A model generated the notes under the pieces. That model saw only the letters and a list, made by a program, of their open reading frames with translations. It did no database searches and had not been told where the DNA came from. Source: Lachnospiraceae bacterium (GTDB taxonomy: Bacteria; Bacillota; Clostridia; Lachnospirales; Lachnospiraceae). From it: 64,000 nucleotides of DNA. The stretch covers positions 62,001 through 126,000 of the forward strand of contig JAFRIW010000056.1 of NCBI GenBank assembly GCA_017432565.1. The letters are read 5' to 3'. Both the position numbers and the translations under genes were made by a program. Shown here piece after piece: positions 8,975 to 16,424 of this stretch. The first letter of the stretch is position 1. The number at the start of each line of letters is the position of its first letter.

Positions 8975-11152
8975 ATGAAAAGATCATGGTTGACAACAGT
9001 CTGTGTTTTAGTGCTTACAGCCGCTATGGTAATCGGATGTGCTTACGTCCCGGTGCAGCAACCACCGGCGCAGCCCCCTGCGGCGACTGATAAAGAACAA
9101 GTGGAGCCAGCAGCAACCGAGGAAAAACAGGAAGAGGAGGCAGAGCCCGCAGAGACAGAAGATGACCAGACAACCAAAGACGCCCCGGCCGTCGAAGCCG
9201 CCCCGAAAGCCGATGAAGAAGATTCAACCCCCATCGACCCCGCCCTCGCCCGCAGCGGCAAGCCCTGGATTGACGCATCCGCCAAGGAAGCGCTCTCAGA
9301 GGACATGGAGCTCTCCCCGCGGGACAACTTCTATTTATATGTGAACTACGACTATCTGATGCGCCGCAAGAATGGCGAAAAGGACCCGAACGAGTCGTAT
9401 GAAAAGATGCTCAGGGAGGTAAAGAGCCTTCTGGAGGACGACAAGGCAGAAGACCACTATGTGGAGCTCTCCCAGCAGTTTTACAAAGCCTTTATGGATG
9501 CCGATACAAGAAATAAGGAGGGCGTAGAGCCGCTCCGCCCTGTCATAGAGGACATCCGGAGCATCTCTTCCCTGGACGAGATGACGGAATTCCTGACGGA
9601 CGCGGATCGCAGCATCAATGTTCCGCTGATGATCAGGCTGATGAAAACGAACGATGACGAAAAACCGGACAAATATGTGGGCAGCGTGTATTTCAGAAGC
9701 TTCATCGAGCTGTCTCTGGGAGACGGCACCGAGTATACGGAGCGCAGTGAGGAAGGGGAGAAAACTTACAAGGAGAACAAAGAGAGAATCACCGGGGACC
9801 TCGTGCAGCTCGGCTACAGTGAGGAGGACGCCGCGCAGGCTTATGATGATTTCATCGCTGTAGAGACGGTTCTCGCCTCCAAACTGGATTCCATGATGGA
9901 CATCATGAAGGAAAGGGGCAAAAACGTAATCGAGAAGACGACCGCCGCCGAGATCTGCGAGATCATGGGAGATTATCCCATGGCAGGCATTATGGAGAGC
10001 AGAGGCTACAGCCCGGACGCCGAGTATATAATTGAAAACAGGGGCTATCTGAAGCTTGTCGGGGACTATTATAAGGAAGAGAACCTGGACCTGCTCAAAA
10101 ACTACCATCTGGTGTCATTTCTTCTGAAATATGGCGGAGTGTGCAGAGTACCGGATCCGGAGTCACTGGAGGATTTTGAAACCATATTTGACCTGGTCAA
10201 GTATTATCTGTATGACATTCTGGACAATGCCTATCTGGCCAGATACGACAGATCGAAGGACCGCCAGATCCTGCTCGACTTTGGCGCGGAGATCAAGGAC
10301 GTCTACGCCTCGATCATCAGAGAGGCCGACTGGATGAGCGAGGAGACGAAGGAAAAGGCCGTTGCCAAGCTCATGGATCTGAAGCTCCTTCTGCTTTACG
10401 GTGACCATCCGGTAGACTACAGCTCTGTTGATTTCACAGACAAGAGCCTTCCGGAGATGCTCATGGCGCTGGATGCGTTCAGGGAGAAACGGGAGGCCTC
10501 TCTGGTAGGAGAAAAGGTGATTCCCGACCAACGAGCTTTTACCTGGATGCCGACTTTGGAGAATAACGCGAGAGCTTTCCCTGAGATGAACGCGCTCATG
10601 TTCACCGTAGGAATCGTGGATGGGTACGGAGACGTCTCCAAAATGAGCAAAGAAGAACTGTACGGCACCATCGGCTACGCCTTGGCCCACGAGATGAGCC
10701 ACGATTTCGACGAAAACGGTTCTAAAATGGACATCAACGGCCGCCAGACCGACTGGTGGACGGAGGAGGAAAGAGCCGCCTTCGAGGCCAGAGTCCAGAA
10801 GGTGGTCGACTACTTCAACGGGATCACCGTCTTTGAAGGAGTCAATTGCGACGGCGAGATCCTCTCCGCGGAGGCAACGGCGGACATCACCGCCATCGAG
10901 GCGATCCTGAGGCTCGCCGAGAAGCAAGAGAACTTTGATTACGACGCGTTCTTCCGCGCTTACGCGAGGCAGCACGCCTACTCCTCCGACTATAAGTGGG
11001 AGCTGCACATTCTGGGCGACGACCCGCATCCGCTGGCGTATCTGAGAACCAACGTCGTCCTGCAGCAGTTCGACGAATTCAACGAGACCTACGGCGTGCA
11101 AGAGGGCGACGCCATGTACCTGGCGCCGGAGGAGAGGATCCTTGTGTGGTGA
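8975..11152 (+). CDS. M13 family (neprilysin-like) zinc metallopeptidase, lipoprotein
   Basis: This 725-residue protein starts with a lipoprotein signal: KR, a hydrophobic run and lipobox VIGC, with the cysteine near residue 22. A low-complexity Pro/Ala/Glu/Thr linker to about residue 85 would tether the catalytic part to the outer face of the membrane. The zinc site is HEMSH (HExxH) near residue 571, with the third ligand in EATAD about 60 residues later. The end, YLRTN...EERILVW, matches the conserved M13 tail that finishes in VW. Length fits the family (650-770 residues). It would cleave small peptides outside the cell. AGGAGG lies just before the ATG. Its base composition is like the housekeeping genes, unlike the AT-rich cluster upstream, and it has its own promoter and terminator, so a link to the peptide cluster is not shown. 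Confidence 0.93.
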   Translation: MKRSWLTTVCVLVLTAAMVIGCAYVPVQQPPAQPPAATDKEQVEPAATEEKQEEEAEPAETEDDQTTKDAPAVEAAPKADEEDSTPIDPALARSGKPWIDASAKEALSEDMELSPRDNFYLYVNYDYLMRRKNGEKDPNESYEKMLREVKSLLEDDKAEDHYVELSQQFYKAFMDADTRNKEGVEPLRPVIEDIRSISSLDEMTEFLTDADRSINVPLMIRLMKTNDDEKPDKYVGSVYFRSFIELSLGDGTEYTERSEEGEKTYKENKERITGDLVQLGYSEEDAAQAYDDFIAVETVLASKLDSMMDIMKERGKNVIEKTTAAEICEIMGDYPMAGIMESRGYSPDAEYIIENRGYLKLVGDYYKEENLDLLKNYHLVSFLLKYGGVCRVPDPESLEDFETIFDLVKYYLYDILDNAYLARYDRSKDRQILLDFGAEIKDVYASIIREADWMSEETKEKAVAKLMDLKLLLLYGDHPVDYSSVDFTDKSLPEMLMALDAFREKREASLVGEKVIPDQRAFTWMPTLENNARAFPEMNALMFTVGIVDGYGDVSKMSKEELYGTIGYALAHEMSHDFDENGSKMDINGRQTDWWTEEERAAFEARVQKVVDYFNGITVFEGVNCDGEILSAEATADITAIEAILRLAEKQENFDYDAFFRAYARQHAYSSDYKWELHILGDDPHPLAYLRTNVVLQQFDEFNETYGVQEGDAMYLAPEERILVW

Positions 11153-11331
11153 TCCCGGGAATCCAAAATTAGTGTGGAAGGCACAGGGGCGCTGAAATTT
11201 TTTTTACAGTTTCAGAACAGAAAAAGTCAAATGATTCTTCATTTAACTATGGAACAAAAACGATCCGACTTTGATGCTTCATATAGGATTTTACTCTGTT
11301 TGTAGATTCAATCGTTGCCCGTGAACTCTCT

Positions 11332-11366
11332 CAGGGCAAATCATGGGCAGTTTGCCCTGTTTTTTT
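11332..11366 (+). terminator. Terminator of the M13 peptidase gene
   Basis: CAGGGCAAA and TTTGCCCTG form a perfect 9-bp stem around a 10-base loop, followed by seven T. It lies 180 bp after the peptidase stop codon. Confidence 0.88.
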
Positions 11367-11672
11367 GCCAAGTGAGTACAGAAGTGAGTACAATGGAAAA
11401 ACGGATGAGGCGCAACCTCCTTATTTTACAGTGTTTTTCACATTTTGCTTAAAATTCGAATCACGTCGCTTCGAGATAGAAGGGTGTGAAAAATGAGAAA
11501 TCGTTTTTCGCATCCTTTTTTGTATGCAGTTAACGTGAAGCTGTTTGTCGTTTTGTACAAACGAGTCCTGCCAAAATTTGACAATATCACAAAAGCACAT
11601 AGTGAATTGTCTATTATGCAGAATTATTTGAACAAACTGTTAGCTACTTAAAATATTTATATTTCGATTGTT

Positions 11673-11697
11673 TGAAGTCACAAATTGTGACCTCAAA
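11673..11697. promoter_or_regulatory. 25-bp near-perfect palindrome, orphan operator-like site
   Basis: TTGA-A-GTCACAA and TTGTGAC-C-TCAA are 12-base arms around a single central A, with only one mismatched pair (positions 11677 and 11693). This looks like a dimeric regulator or recombinase site. No gene starts within 300 bp downstream, so whatever it controlled may have been lost. Confidence 0.5.
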
Positions 11698-11745
11698 GGT
11701 GGATGGCAAAATAAGGTAACAAAATCTTACGTGACTCTATAAAGC

Positions 11746-11790
11746 AAGAAGCTATCTAAGGAAACAAATCCTCAGGTGGCTTCTTTTATT
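11746..11790. terminator. Long-stem terminator in the junction region
   Basis: A 17-bp stem with one mismatch and two G-T pairs (arms 11746-11762 and 11769-11785) surrounds a six-base loop and is followed by TTTTATT. No gene ends just before it on the + strand, so it may be left over from a lost gene. Confidence 0.6.
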
Positions 11791-11793
11791 GTG

Positions 11794-11881
11794 AAAAATA
11801 TTTTCCTCATTTTTGAAAAAACTTTTCCCCATTTTTGAAAAATATTTTTCTCGTTTTTGAAAAACTTTTTCCGCATTTTTG
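11794..11881. repeat. Tandem repeat, four 22-bp units
   Basis: Four back-to-back units of exactly 22 bp share the pattern AAAAA(T/C)-T-run-C-rich-(A/G)TTTTTG. They start at 11794, 11816, 11838 and 11860 and differ at a few positions each. The unit length is not a multiple of three, which argues against the short leftward frames through it being genes. Confidence 0.8.
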
Positions 11882-11966
11882 AAAAACCAAACATACTTTT
11901 TATGAAAAATTTTTCGTAGTTTCGTGAAAAGAAAAAACGGCAAAAAATAAGACCTTCCAAAAGAAA

Positions 11967-11987
11967 GGACATAATCAACTGAAAAAT
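11967..11987. repeat. 21-bp direct repeat, copy 1
   Basis: GGACATAATCAACTGAAAAAT; the second copy is 56 bp to the right with one base changed. The pair lies directly before the point where yifB homology begins. Confidence 0.7.
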
Positions 11988-12022
11988 GGGTTATTAAAAA
12001 TGCGGATTTGCGGGCTCAGAAT

Positions 12023-12043
12023 GGACATGATCAACTGAAAAAT
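12023..12043. repeat. 21-bp direct repeat, copy 2, at the yifB break
   Basis: GGACATGATCAACTGAAAAAT, one base different from copy 1. Recognisable yifB coding sequence starts within about 10 bp of its right end, so it may mark a recombination or insertion point. Confidence 0.7.
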
Positions 12044-12045
12044 AA

Positions 12046-12465
12046 CAGAGCAAAATTTCCGGGCCGATCCTGGACCGGATCGACCTGTGTGTGGAGGTCC
12101 CGCGGATTGACGCAGAGAAGCTGACCAGACCTGAAAAGGGAGAGAAGTCAGGCGCCGTCCGGGAGCGGGTGCAGGCGGCGCAGGAAATCCAGAAGAGGCG
12201 TTTCAGGGGAACGGGGATCGCACTGAACGCTGAAATGAGCGTGCGTGATCTGGAGCAGTTCTGCCGCCTCAGCAGTGCACAGGAGGCGCTGGCCAGGGAA
12301 ATCATTCAGAAACTGGAGCTGTCAGCCAGAGCATATCACCGCGGACTCCGGGTTGCCCGGACCATCGCGGATCTGGAGGGAGTAGAGGAGATCGGGGAAG
12401 AGCATCTGATGGAGGCGTTCGGATACCGCGTATTTCTGCAGGATCCGAGGCGGCAGGAGGAATAA
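12046..12465 (+). pseudogene. comM: yifB/comM (Mg-chelatase-like AAA ATPase), C-terminal remnant
   Basis: The frame opens after a stop at 12043 and goes straight into KISGPILDRIDLCVEVPR, the sensor region typical of YifB/ComM, then the helical C-terminal domain ending in EEHLMEAFGYRVFL. About 139 of roughly 500 residues remain: the N-terminal Lon-like domain, Walker A and Walker B are all missing, and nothing upstream in the window supplies them. No start codon or ribosome-binding site precedes the homology, so it is unlikely to be made as a working protein. ComM is a branch-migration helicase in natural transformation, and its gene often lies just before dprA, as here (52-bp gap). The break coincides with a 21-bp direct repeat and AT-rich debris, which suggests an insertion or deletion. 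comM is known as an island integration target in other bacteria (Acinetobacter). Confidence 0.85.
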
Positions 12466-12516
12466 AACCGTTTTCTGTGAACGGGCTCCATGTTTCAGGA
12501 AAGGAAGGCAAGGTGA

Positions 12517-13686
12517 ATGTATATAGAGAAGGAAATGGCATACTGGCTGGACAGAATAGACGGACTGGGGAAAAAACGTCTGCAGAAACTACGGGAAGTG
12601 CTGGGGGAGAATACTGAGGATACAGCAGCCCGGCTCTATGAAATGAACGAGGCACAGGTCCGGGAACTTTTCGCGGAATGTTTTGGCGAAAACAATAAAG
12701 ATGAAAGAGTGATCCGGTCTGTCCTGGAGGCGGGCCGGCTCGATCCTGCCGCGGAATATACCGCGCTGATCAGGCAGGGAGTACAGTTCTATACAAAGGA
12801 GGATGAAGAATATCCGCCGCGTCTAAGGACCATTCCGGACCCGCCGGAAGTCCTCTATGTGGCCGGAAAACTTCCGTCCCCGGTGATGCCCGCCCTGGCA
12901 GTCATCGGTGCGCGGGACGCGAGTCCCTACGGCCGGGAGCAGGCAAAGCGTTTTGCGAAGGAACTGTCGGAGGTGGGAATTCAGATTATCTCCGGAATGG
13001 CCAGAGGCGTGGACGGGATTGCCGGCCGCGCGGCACTGCCCGGCAGCGGCGGATCCTTCGCGGTGCTGGGATGCGGTGTGGACATCTGCTATCCGCCGGA
13101 GAACCGGGATCTTTACGACGCCCTGAAAGAGAGGGGCGGACTGATCTCGGAGTATCACCCAGGGACGCTTCCGAAAGCAGGTCTGTTCCCGGCCCGCAAC
13201 CGGATCATCAGCGGCCTGAGCGATGCACTGCTTGTGACGGAAGCCAGACTCCGCTCCGGCACACTGATCACAACGGATGCAGCCCTTGAGCAGGGACGGG
13301 AGATCTTTGCAATCCCGGGACGGATCAGCGATCCGTTCAGCATGGGCTGCAATGAACTGATCCGGCAGGGCGCGCAGCTCGCCGCAGACCCGGGACAGAT
13401 CATCGAGTTTTTCTACGGTATCCACGGCGAGGTGCCCGAGGAGGAAGCGGCACTGGAGCGCGCCAGGTCTGATTCGATCCGAAAAAGTATGCCGCGGGAA
13501 GAGGGTGTCCTGTACGAACTGCTGGATGCGAACGAGTCCCGGCACTCCGAGATTTTGCTCCCTGCGCTCGCATGTGAGCTGCGGCGGCCGGTCGGAGCCG
13601 GAGAGATGAAGACACTGCTGATGAAACTGGTTCTGAAGGGCTACGCCATTGAGGAGGGAAACGGCTGGTACCGGAGAGGGAAGTGA
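12517..13686 (+). CDS. dprA: DNA-processing protein DprA
   Basis: This 389-residue protein binds incoming single-stranded DNA and loads RecA during natural transformation. The N-terminal part (1-75) resembles the SAM/HhH-like region of longer DprA proteins. The Rossmann core at about 105-310 shows the family marks GARDASPYG, SGMARGVDG, VLGCGVDICYPPEN, PARNRIISGLS, VTEARLRSGTLITTDAALEQGR and AIPGR. The C-terminal 60 residues look like the winged-helix DML1-type domain. AAGGTG before the ATG at 12517 supports the start. It follows the yifB remnant in the usual comM-dprA order, so it may have lost its original promoter; none is obvious in the 52-bp gap. Confidence 0.96.
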   Translation: MYIEKEMAYWLDRIDGLGKKRLQKLREVLGENTEDTAARLYEMNEAQVRELFAECFGENNKDERVIRSVLEAGRLDPAAEYTALIRQGVQFYTKEDEEYPPRLRTIPDPPEVLYVAGKLPSPVMPALAVIGARDASPYGREQAKRFAKELSEVGIQIISGMARGVDGIAGRAALPGSGGSFAVLGCGVDICYPPENRDLYDALKERGGLISEYHPGTLPKAGLFPARNRIISGLSDALLVTEARLRSGTLITTDAALEQGREIFAIPGRISDPFSMGCNELIRQGAQLAADPGQIIEFFYGIHGEVPEEEAALERARSDSIRKSMPREEGVLYELLDANESRHSEILLPALACELRRPVGAGEMKTLLMKLVLKGYAIEEGNGWYRRGK

Positions 13687-13717
13687 GAGACGGATTGGAA
13701 TTTGCCGGTTAGATTTA

Positions 13718-13746
13718 TTGTTAGGTAGTCCAAACTGGGATACAAT
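13718..13746 (+). promoter_or_regulatory. Sigma-A type promoter for the hydrolase-like gene
   Basis: TTGTTA at 13718-13723 and TACAAT at 13741-13746 are exactly 17 bp apart, ending 58 bp before the start at 13805. Good match to the vegetative consensus in a short intergenic gap. Confidence 0.7.
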
Positions 13747-13804
13747 TACAGTATCTGTTTACCATAAAGAATGGCGATTAAAGAAAAAGTAAGGGCACTC
13801 ATGC

Positions 13805-14383
13805 ATGGACAAACAAAGTAGAAAACTGGCCGTGTTCTTTCCCGGAATCGGCTATACGGCAGACAAGCCGCTACTGTACTACAGCCGGAAGATCGCGGCA
13901 TCGGCAGGCTATGACATAAAGCTTCTTCCATATACAGGGTTTCCGGACAAAGTCCGGGGGGATAAGGAACGGATGCGGGAGAGCTATCAAATCGCGCTGA
14001 AGCAGGCTGAAGAAATGCTTGCGGATATAGATCTTGATGATTACGATGAGCTTCTTTTCGTAGGGAAGAGCGTCGGAACAATTGTGGCGACAGAAATTGC
14101 TTCACGGATCCGGAAAGCAGTCCGGTTTGTGTTGTATACGCCGGTGGAAGAAACCTTCGGATTTCTGATCGGTGACGCGATTGTATTCACGGGCGGAAAC
14201 GATCCGTGGGTAGGAAAAGAAAAAAGCAGAATTAGTGAACTGTGCCGGGAGAAAGACATCCCGTGTACAGTGATCCCGTCTGCAAATCATTCCCTGGAGA
14301 CGGGGGATCCGCAGACGGATGTCGCATCGCTGCAGATGATTATGAAGAGGACGGAAGAGTTCATTGGGCGAAGCGATAATTAA
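13805..14383 (+). CDS. Alpha/beta-hydrolase-like protein
   Basis: This 192-residue cytosolic protein shows the outline of a small alpha/beta hydrolase. VFFPGIGY near the start resembles the oxyanion-hole strand, VGKSVGTI near residue 87 is a GxSxG nucleophile elbow, GGNDPWV near 139 could supply the acid and SANHSLE near 160 the histidine. The whole triad order is therefore plausible. Substrate is unknown. It has its own promoter and a following terminator, so it is a single-gene unit. There is no signal peptide or membrane segment. Confidence 0.75.
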   Translation: MDKQSRKLAVFFPGIGYTADKPLLYYSRKIAASAGYDIKLLPYTGFPDKVRGDKERMRESYQIALKQAEEMLADIDLDDYDELLFVGKSVGTIVATEIASRIRKAVRFVLYTPVEETFGFLIGDAIVFTGGNDPWVGKEKSRISELCREKDIPCTVIPSANHSLETGDPQTDVASLQMIMKRTEEFIGRSDN

Positions 14384-14822
14384 GGAAAGACGAGTTCCTC
14401 ATCTGTTGCAAATATGCCTGCCTTCAAAGTGACGTCCAATCCTTCAGTTCGATTTGGGCTGGAGGATTCTTTTTTGCTCGGCTTATTTCACAGATTGTAT
14501 TTTTCCCATTTTATGATATCGCAGTTGCTTCCGAGGGCAGATTGATTGTAGAGCACTGGTAATCTCATCATCGACCATTTTTTCTTTGATAGATGTTATG
14601 CGAGGCATATGGAAAAAGAATGATGTTTATGGCTTTTCCATTTATAGCCGGGGCAGTTATTGATGTTTTTTTCAAGATATTGGATGTCTGATTGCATGGT
14701 TAATATGGTGTGTTATGTTTGTGTTATTGCTTATCAGCAGGCTTAAAATGGAGCGCTGAATACGGATCTGCCGTGATGGAGTGATAGTAATCAATATTGG
14801 AATCTGCAGAGGTGAATAAATA
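14384..14822. other. Intergenic stretch after the hydrolase-like gene
   Basis: About 440 bp. It holds the terminator at 14438-14475. Between about 14580 and 14760 several short frames in different phases encode hydrophobic peptides (for example FPFIAGAVIDVFF and WCVMFVLLLIS), which may be remains of a decayed membrane-protein gene. No intact gene is visible. Confidence 0.5.
14438..14475 (+). terminator. Terminator of the hydrolase-like gene; shared repeat
   Basis: AATCCTTCAG pairs with CTGGAGGATT (one G-T pair), followed by C and six T. Bases 14461-14486 are identical to 8439-8464 after the biosynthetic cluster, so the same terminator module occurs twice. Confidence 0.8.
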
Positions 14823-15287
14823 ATGCTTTCTTTGGTCAGACCGGCTTTTGACGATTTATGGTTCAGACAAAAACTGTTGGCAGATGAAGATACAATGTCT
14901 TATAACGTCAGGTGGGGCGGCACAATTCCGTTTCCTGAAGATGAGTGGGAATCCTGGTATGAATCCTGGGTGAGAAATCCGGGAGCCGGTCGGTATTATC
15001 GATATCTGATGAATCCCGAGAATGAATATGTCGGAGAAATTGCATATCACTATGATAAAGTCCGGGATATTTACATCTGTGATGTTATTATTCTCGCAAA
15101 GTATCGTAATAGAGGATATGGAACGGATGCACTGCAGCAATTATGCACAGCTGCAAAGAATAATGGTATTGCCGTGATTTATGATGATATTGCGGCCGAC
15201 AATCCATCTTACAGATTATTTTTGGAGAATGGATTCGAAATCGAGTATCAGAACGAAGAAATTGTGATGGTAAAAAGAAATCTGTAA
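14823..15287 (+). CDS. GNAT family N-acetyltransferase
   Basis: 154 residues with the GNAT fold signature: a beta-4 strand DIYICDVIILAKY followed by RNRGYGTDALQQL, the acetyl-CoA pyrophosphate-binding loop (R/QxxGxG/A), near residues 95-110. The late motif NPSYRLFLENGF is typical of the C-terminal half. GAGGTG about 8 bases before the ATG supports the start. Substrate cannot be told from sequence. It is the first of five GNAT domains in 4.6 kb; the next gene is 105 bp downstream. Confidence 0.88.
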   Translation: MLSLVRPAFDDLWFRQKLLADEDTMSYNVRWGGTIPFPEDEWESWYESWVRNPGAGRYYRYLMNPENEYVGEIAYHYDKVRDIYICDVIILAKYRNRGYGTDALQQLCTAAKNNGIAVIYDDIAADNPSYRLFLENGFEIEYQNEEIVMVKRNL

Positions 15288-15308
15288 CTTCGCGTCTTGT
15301 GGGAAAAA

Positions 15309-15335
15309 GTCCGGAACAATCCATAATTTCCGGAC
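15309..15335 (-). terminator. Perfect hairpin with T-run on the minus strand
   Basis: GTCCGGAA and TTCCGGAC are perfect 8-bp arms around an 11-base loop. On the + strand five A precede it, so a minus-strand transcript would end in a T-run. No leftward gene is nearby, so it may instead be an operator or a weak two-way terminator between two GNAT genes. Confidence 0.4.
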
Positions 15336-15392
15336 GAAAACGGCAGCAAAAAGTGCAAAAGATGATATGACGGGAAGGAACCGGAAAAACGG

Positions 15393-16424
15393 ATGGAATT
15401 AAGAAAAATAAATGTGAAGGACGCAGAAGCGCAGTGGGTTTATACCACCTCGCTCCCCGCCGATGAAAATGGACTGACAAATCCTTATCATGGTGTATCT
15501 TTTGAAGAATACAGAAGTAAGGTGCTCCCGACACTCATTTCATATGAACATCCTGTAAATATGCCGGAGTGGTTTGTTCCTGAGACGTATTACTATTTAT
15601 GGGATGATGATTGTCTGGTCGGAGAATTCAGGATCCGGCATCATCTGACAGATGCGCTTCGGGAAGGGGCAGGCCATATCGGATACAGTATTTCAAAAGA
15701 GCATCGCGGCAAAGGCTATGGTACAGAAGGGTTAAGGCTGACAGTTGAGATTGCCAGGGAAATTGTCCCGGAAGAAGAGATTTATCTTCGCGTTAACAAA
15801 GATAATATCGCATCACAGAAGGTAATGATCCATAACGGAGCATACAGAGCCGGAGAAGATGAAGACCATTACTTCATGAGGATAAAAAAGACTCCGGCTA
15901 AGCAGATGCAGCTTATAAATGATGACTATCTTGGCCATGTGGAGAAGCTTCGGCATGCATGCAGAGGAATACTTGTATGTGATGGTAAAATTCTTTTGTG
16001 CCATGAGTCGGGAAGCGGACTGTACATCATTCCCGGCGGCGGAGTGGAGGGGACTGAAACCTATGCAGAATGCTGCGAACGTGAAGTGCTGGAAGAAACC
16101 GGATACAGGACAGGGGCAATAAACGGATATCTTGATATAGAAGAACTCTTTGACGTGTGGAGGCACATTAACCACTACTTCATATGTGAACTGATTGAAG
16201 ATACCGAATGCCAGCATCTTACAGAAGCAGAAAAACTTGCAGGATATACAAATGTCTGGCTTCCACTGCAGAAAGCTATAGATATATTCGGACAATATGA
16301 AACATATCGTAATAAGGACATTGCTGTTTATGGATTGTACAGACGCGAATATACAGCGCTGAAAGAGTATGAAAACTATGACAAACAGGGAAATTCTCAG
16401 GATTGCAATGGAGCAGTCTGCTGA
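15393..16424 (+). CDS. GNAT acetyltransferase fused to a Nudix hydrolase
   Basis: This 343-residue protein has two enzyme domains. Residues 1-170 are a GNAT domain: HIGYSISKEHRGKGYGTEGL is the acetyl-CoA loop and NIASQKVMIHNGA the later motif. Residues 185-335 are a Nudix domain: GGVEGTETYAECCEREVLEETGY matches the full Nudix box (GX5EX7REUXEEXGU) with the catalytic glutamates present. Nudix enzymes cleave nucleoside-diphosphate derivatives; the GNAT domain would acetylate an amine. The frame is open throughout and the linker KKTPAKQMQ shows no stop, so this is a real fusion rather than two genes. Both substrates are unknown. The next gene overlaps its 3' end. Confidence 0.88.
   Translation: MELRKINVKDAEAQWVYTTSLPADENGLTNPYHGVSFEEYRSKVLPTLISYEHPVNMPEWFVPETYYYLWDDDCLVGEFRIRHHLTDALREGAGHIGYSISKEHRGKGYGTEGLRLTVEIAREIVPEEEIYLRVNKDNIASQKVMIHNGAYRAGEDEDHYFMRIKKTPAKQMQLINDDYLGHVEKLRHACRGILVCDGKILLCHESGSGLYIIPGGGVEGTETYAECCEREVLEETGYRTGAINGYLDIEELFDVWRHINHYFICELIEDTECQHLTEAEKLAGYTNVWLPLQKAIDIFGQYETYRNKDIAVYGLYRREYTALKEYENYDKQGNSQDCNGAVC

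Larger units (their letters stand above)
11153..12045. other. Gene-poor junction region between M13 peptidase and truncated yifB
   Basis: Nearly 900 bp with no gene I can support. From left to right it holds a terminator at 11332-11366, a short direct repeat GTGAGTACA (11374-11392), a distant inverted pair TTTTTCACA/TGTGAAAAA (11434-11442 and 11485-11493), a 25-bp palindrome, a second terminator, a 22-bp tandem repeat and a 21-bp direct repeat just before yifB homology begins. AT content is well above the genes to the right. It reads as debris at an insertion or rearrangement boundary. Confidence 0.65.

Noticed and set aside
8975..11152. M13 peptidase as a self-protection or target gene of the peptide-aldehyde cluster
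   Set aside because: Peptide aldehydes mainly hit serine, cysteine and threonine proteases, not zinc enzymes; base composition and separate promoter and terminator also argue against it.
11794..11881. CRISPR array
   Set aside because: The units are contiguous with no spacers and vary between copies; no cas genes are in the window.
11752..11978. Two short leftward frames rich in Phe and Lys
   Set aside because: They are produced by the 22-bp tandem A/T-run repeat in two frames; no start signals.
1..12045. Prophage or integrative element with recognisable mobility genes
   Set aside because: No integrase, transposase, relaxase or phage gene is visible within the window; only indirect boundary signs exist.
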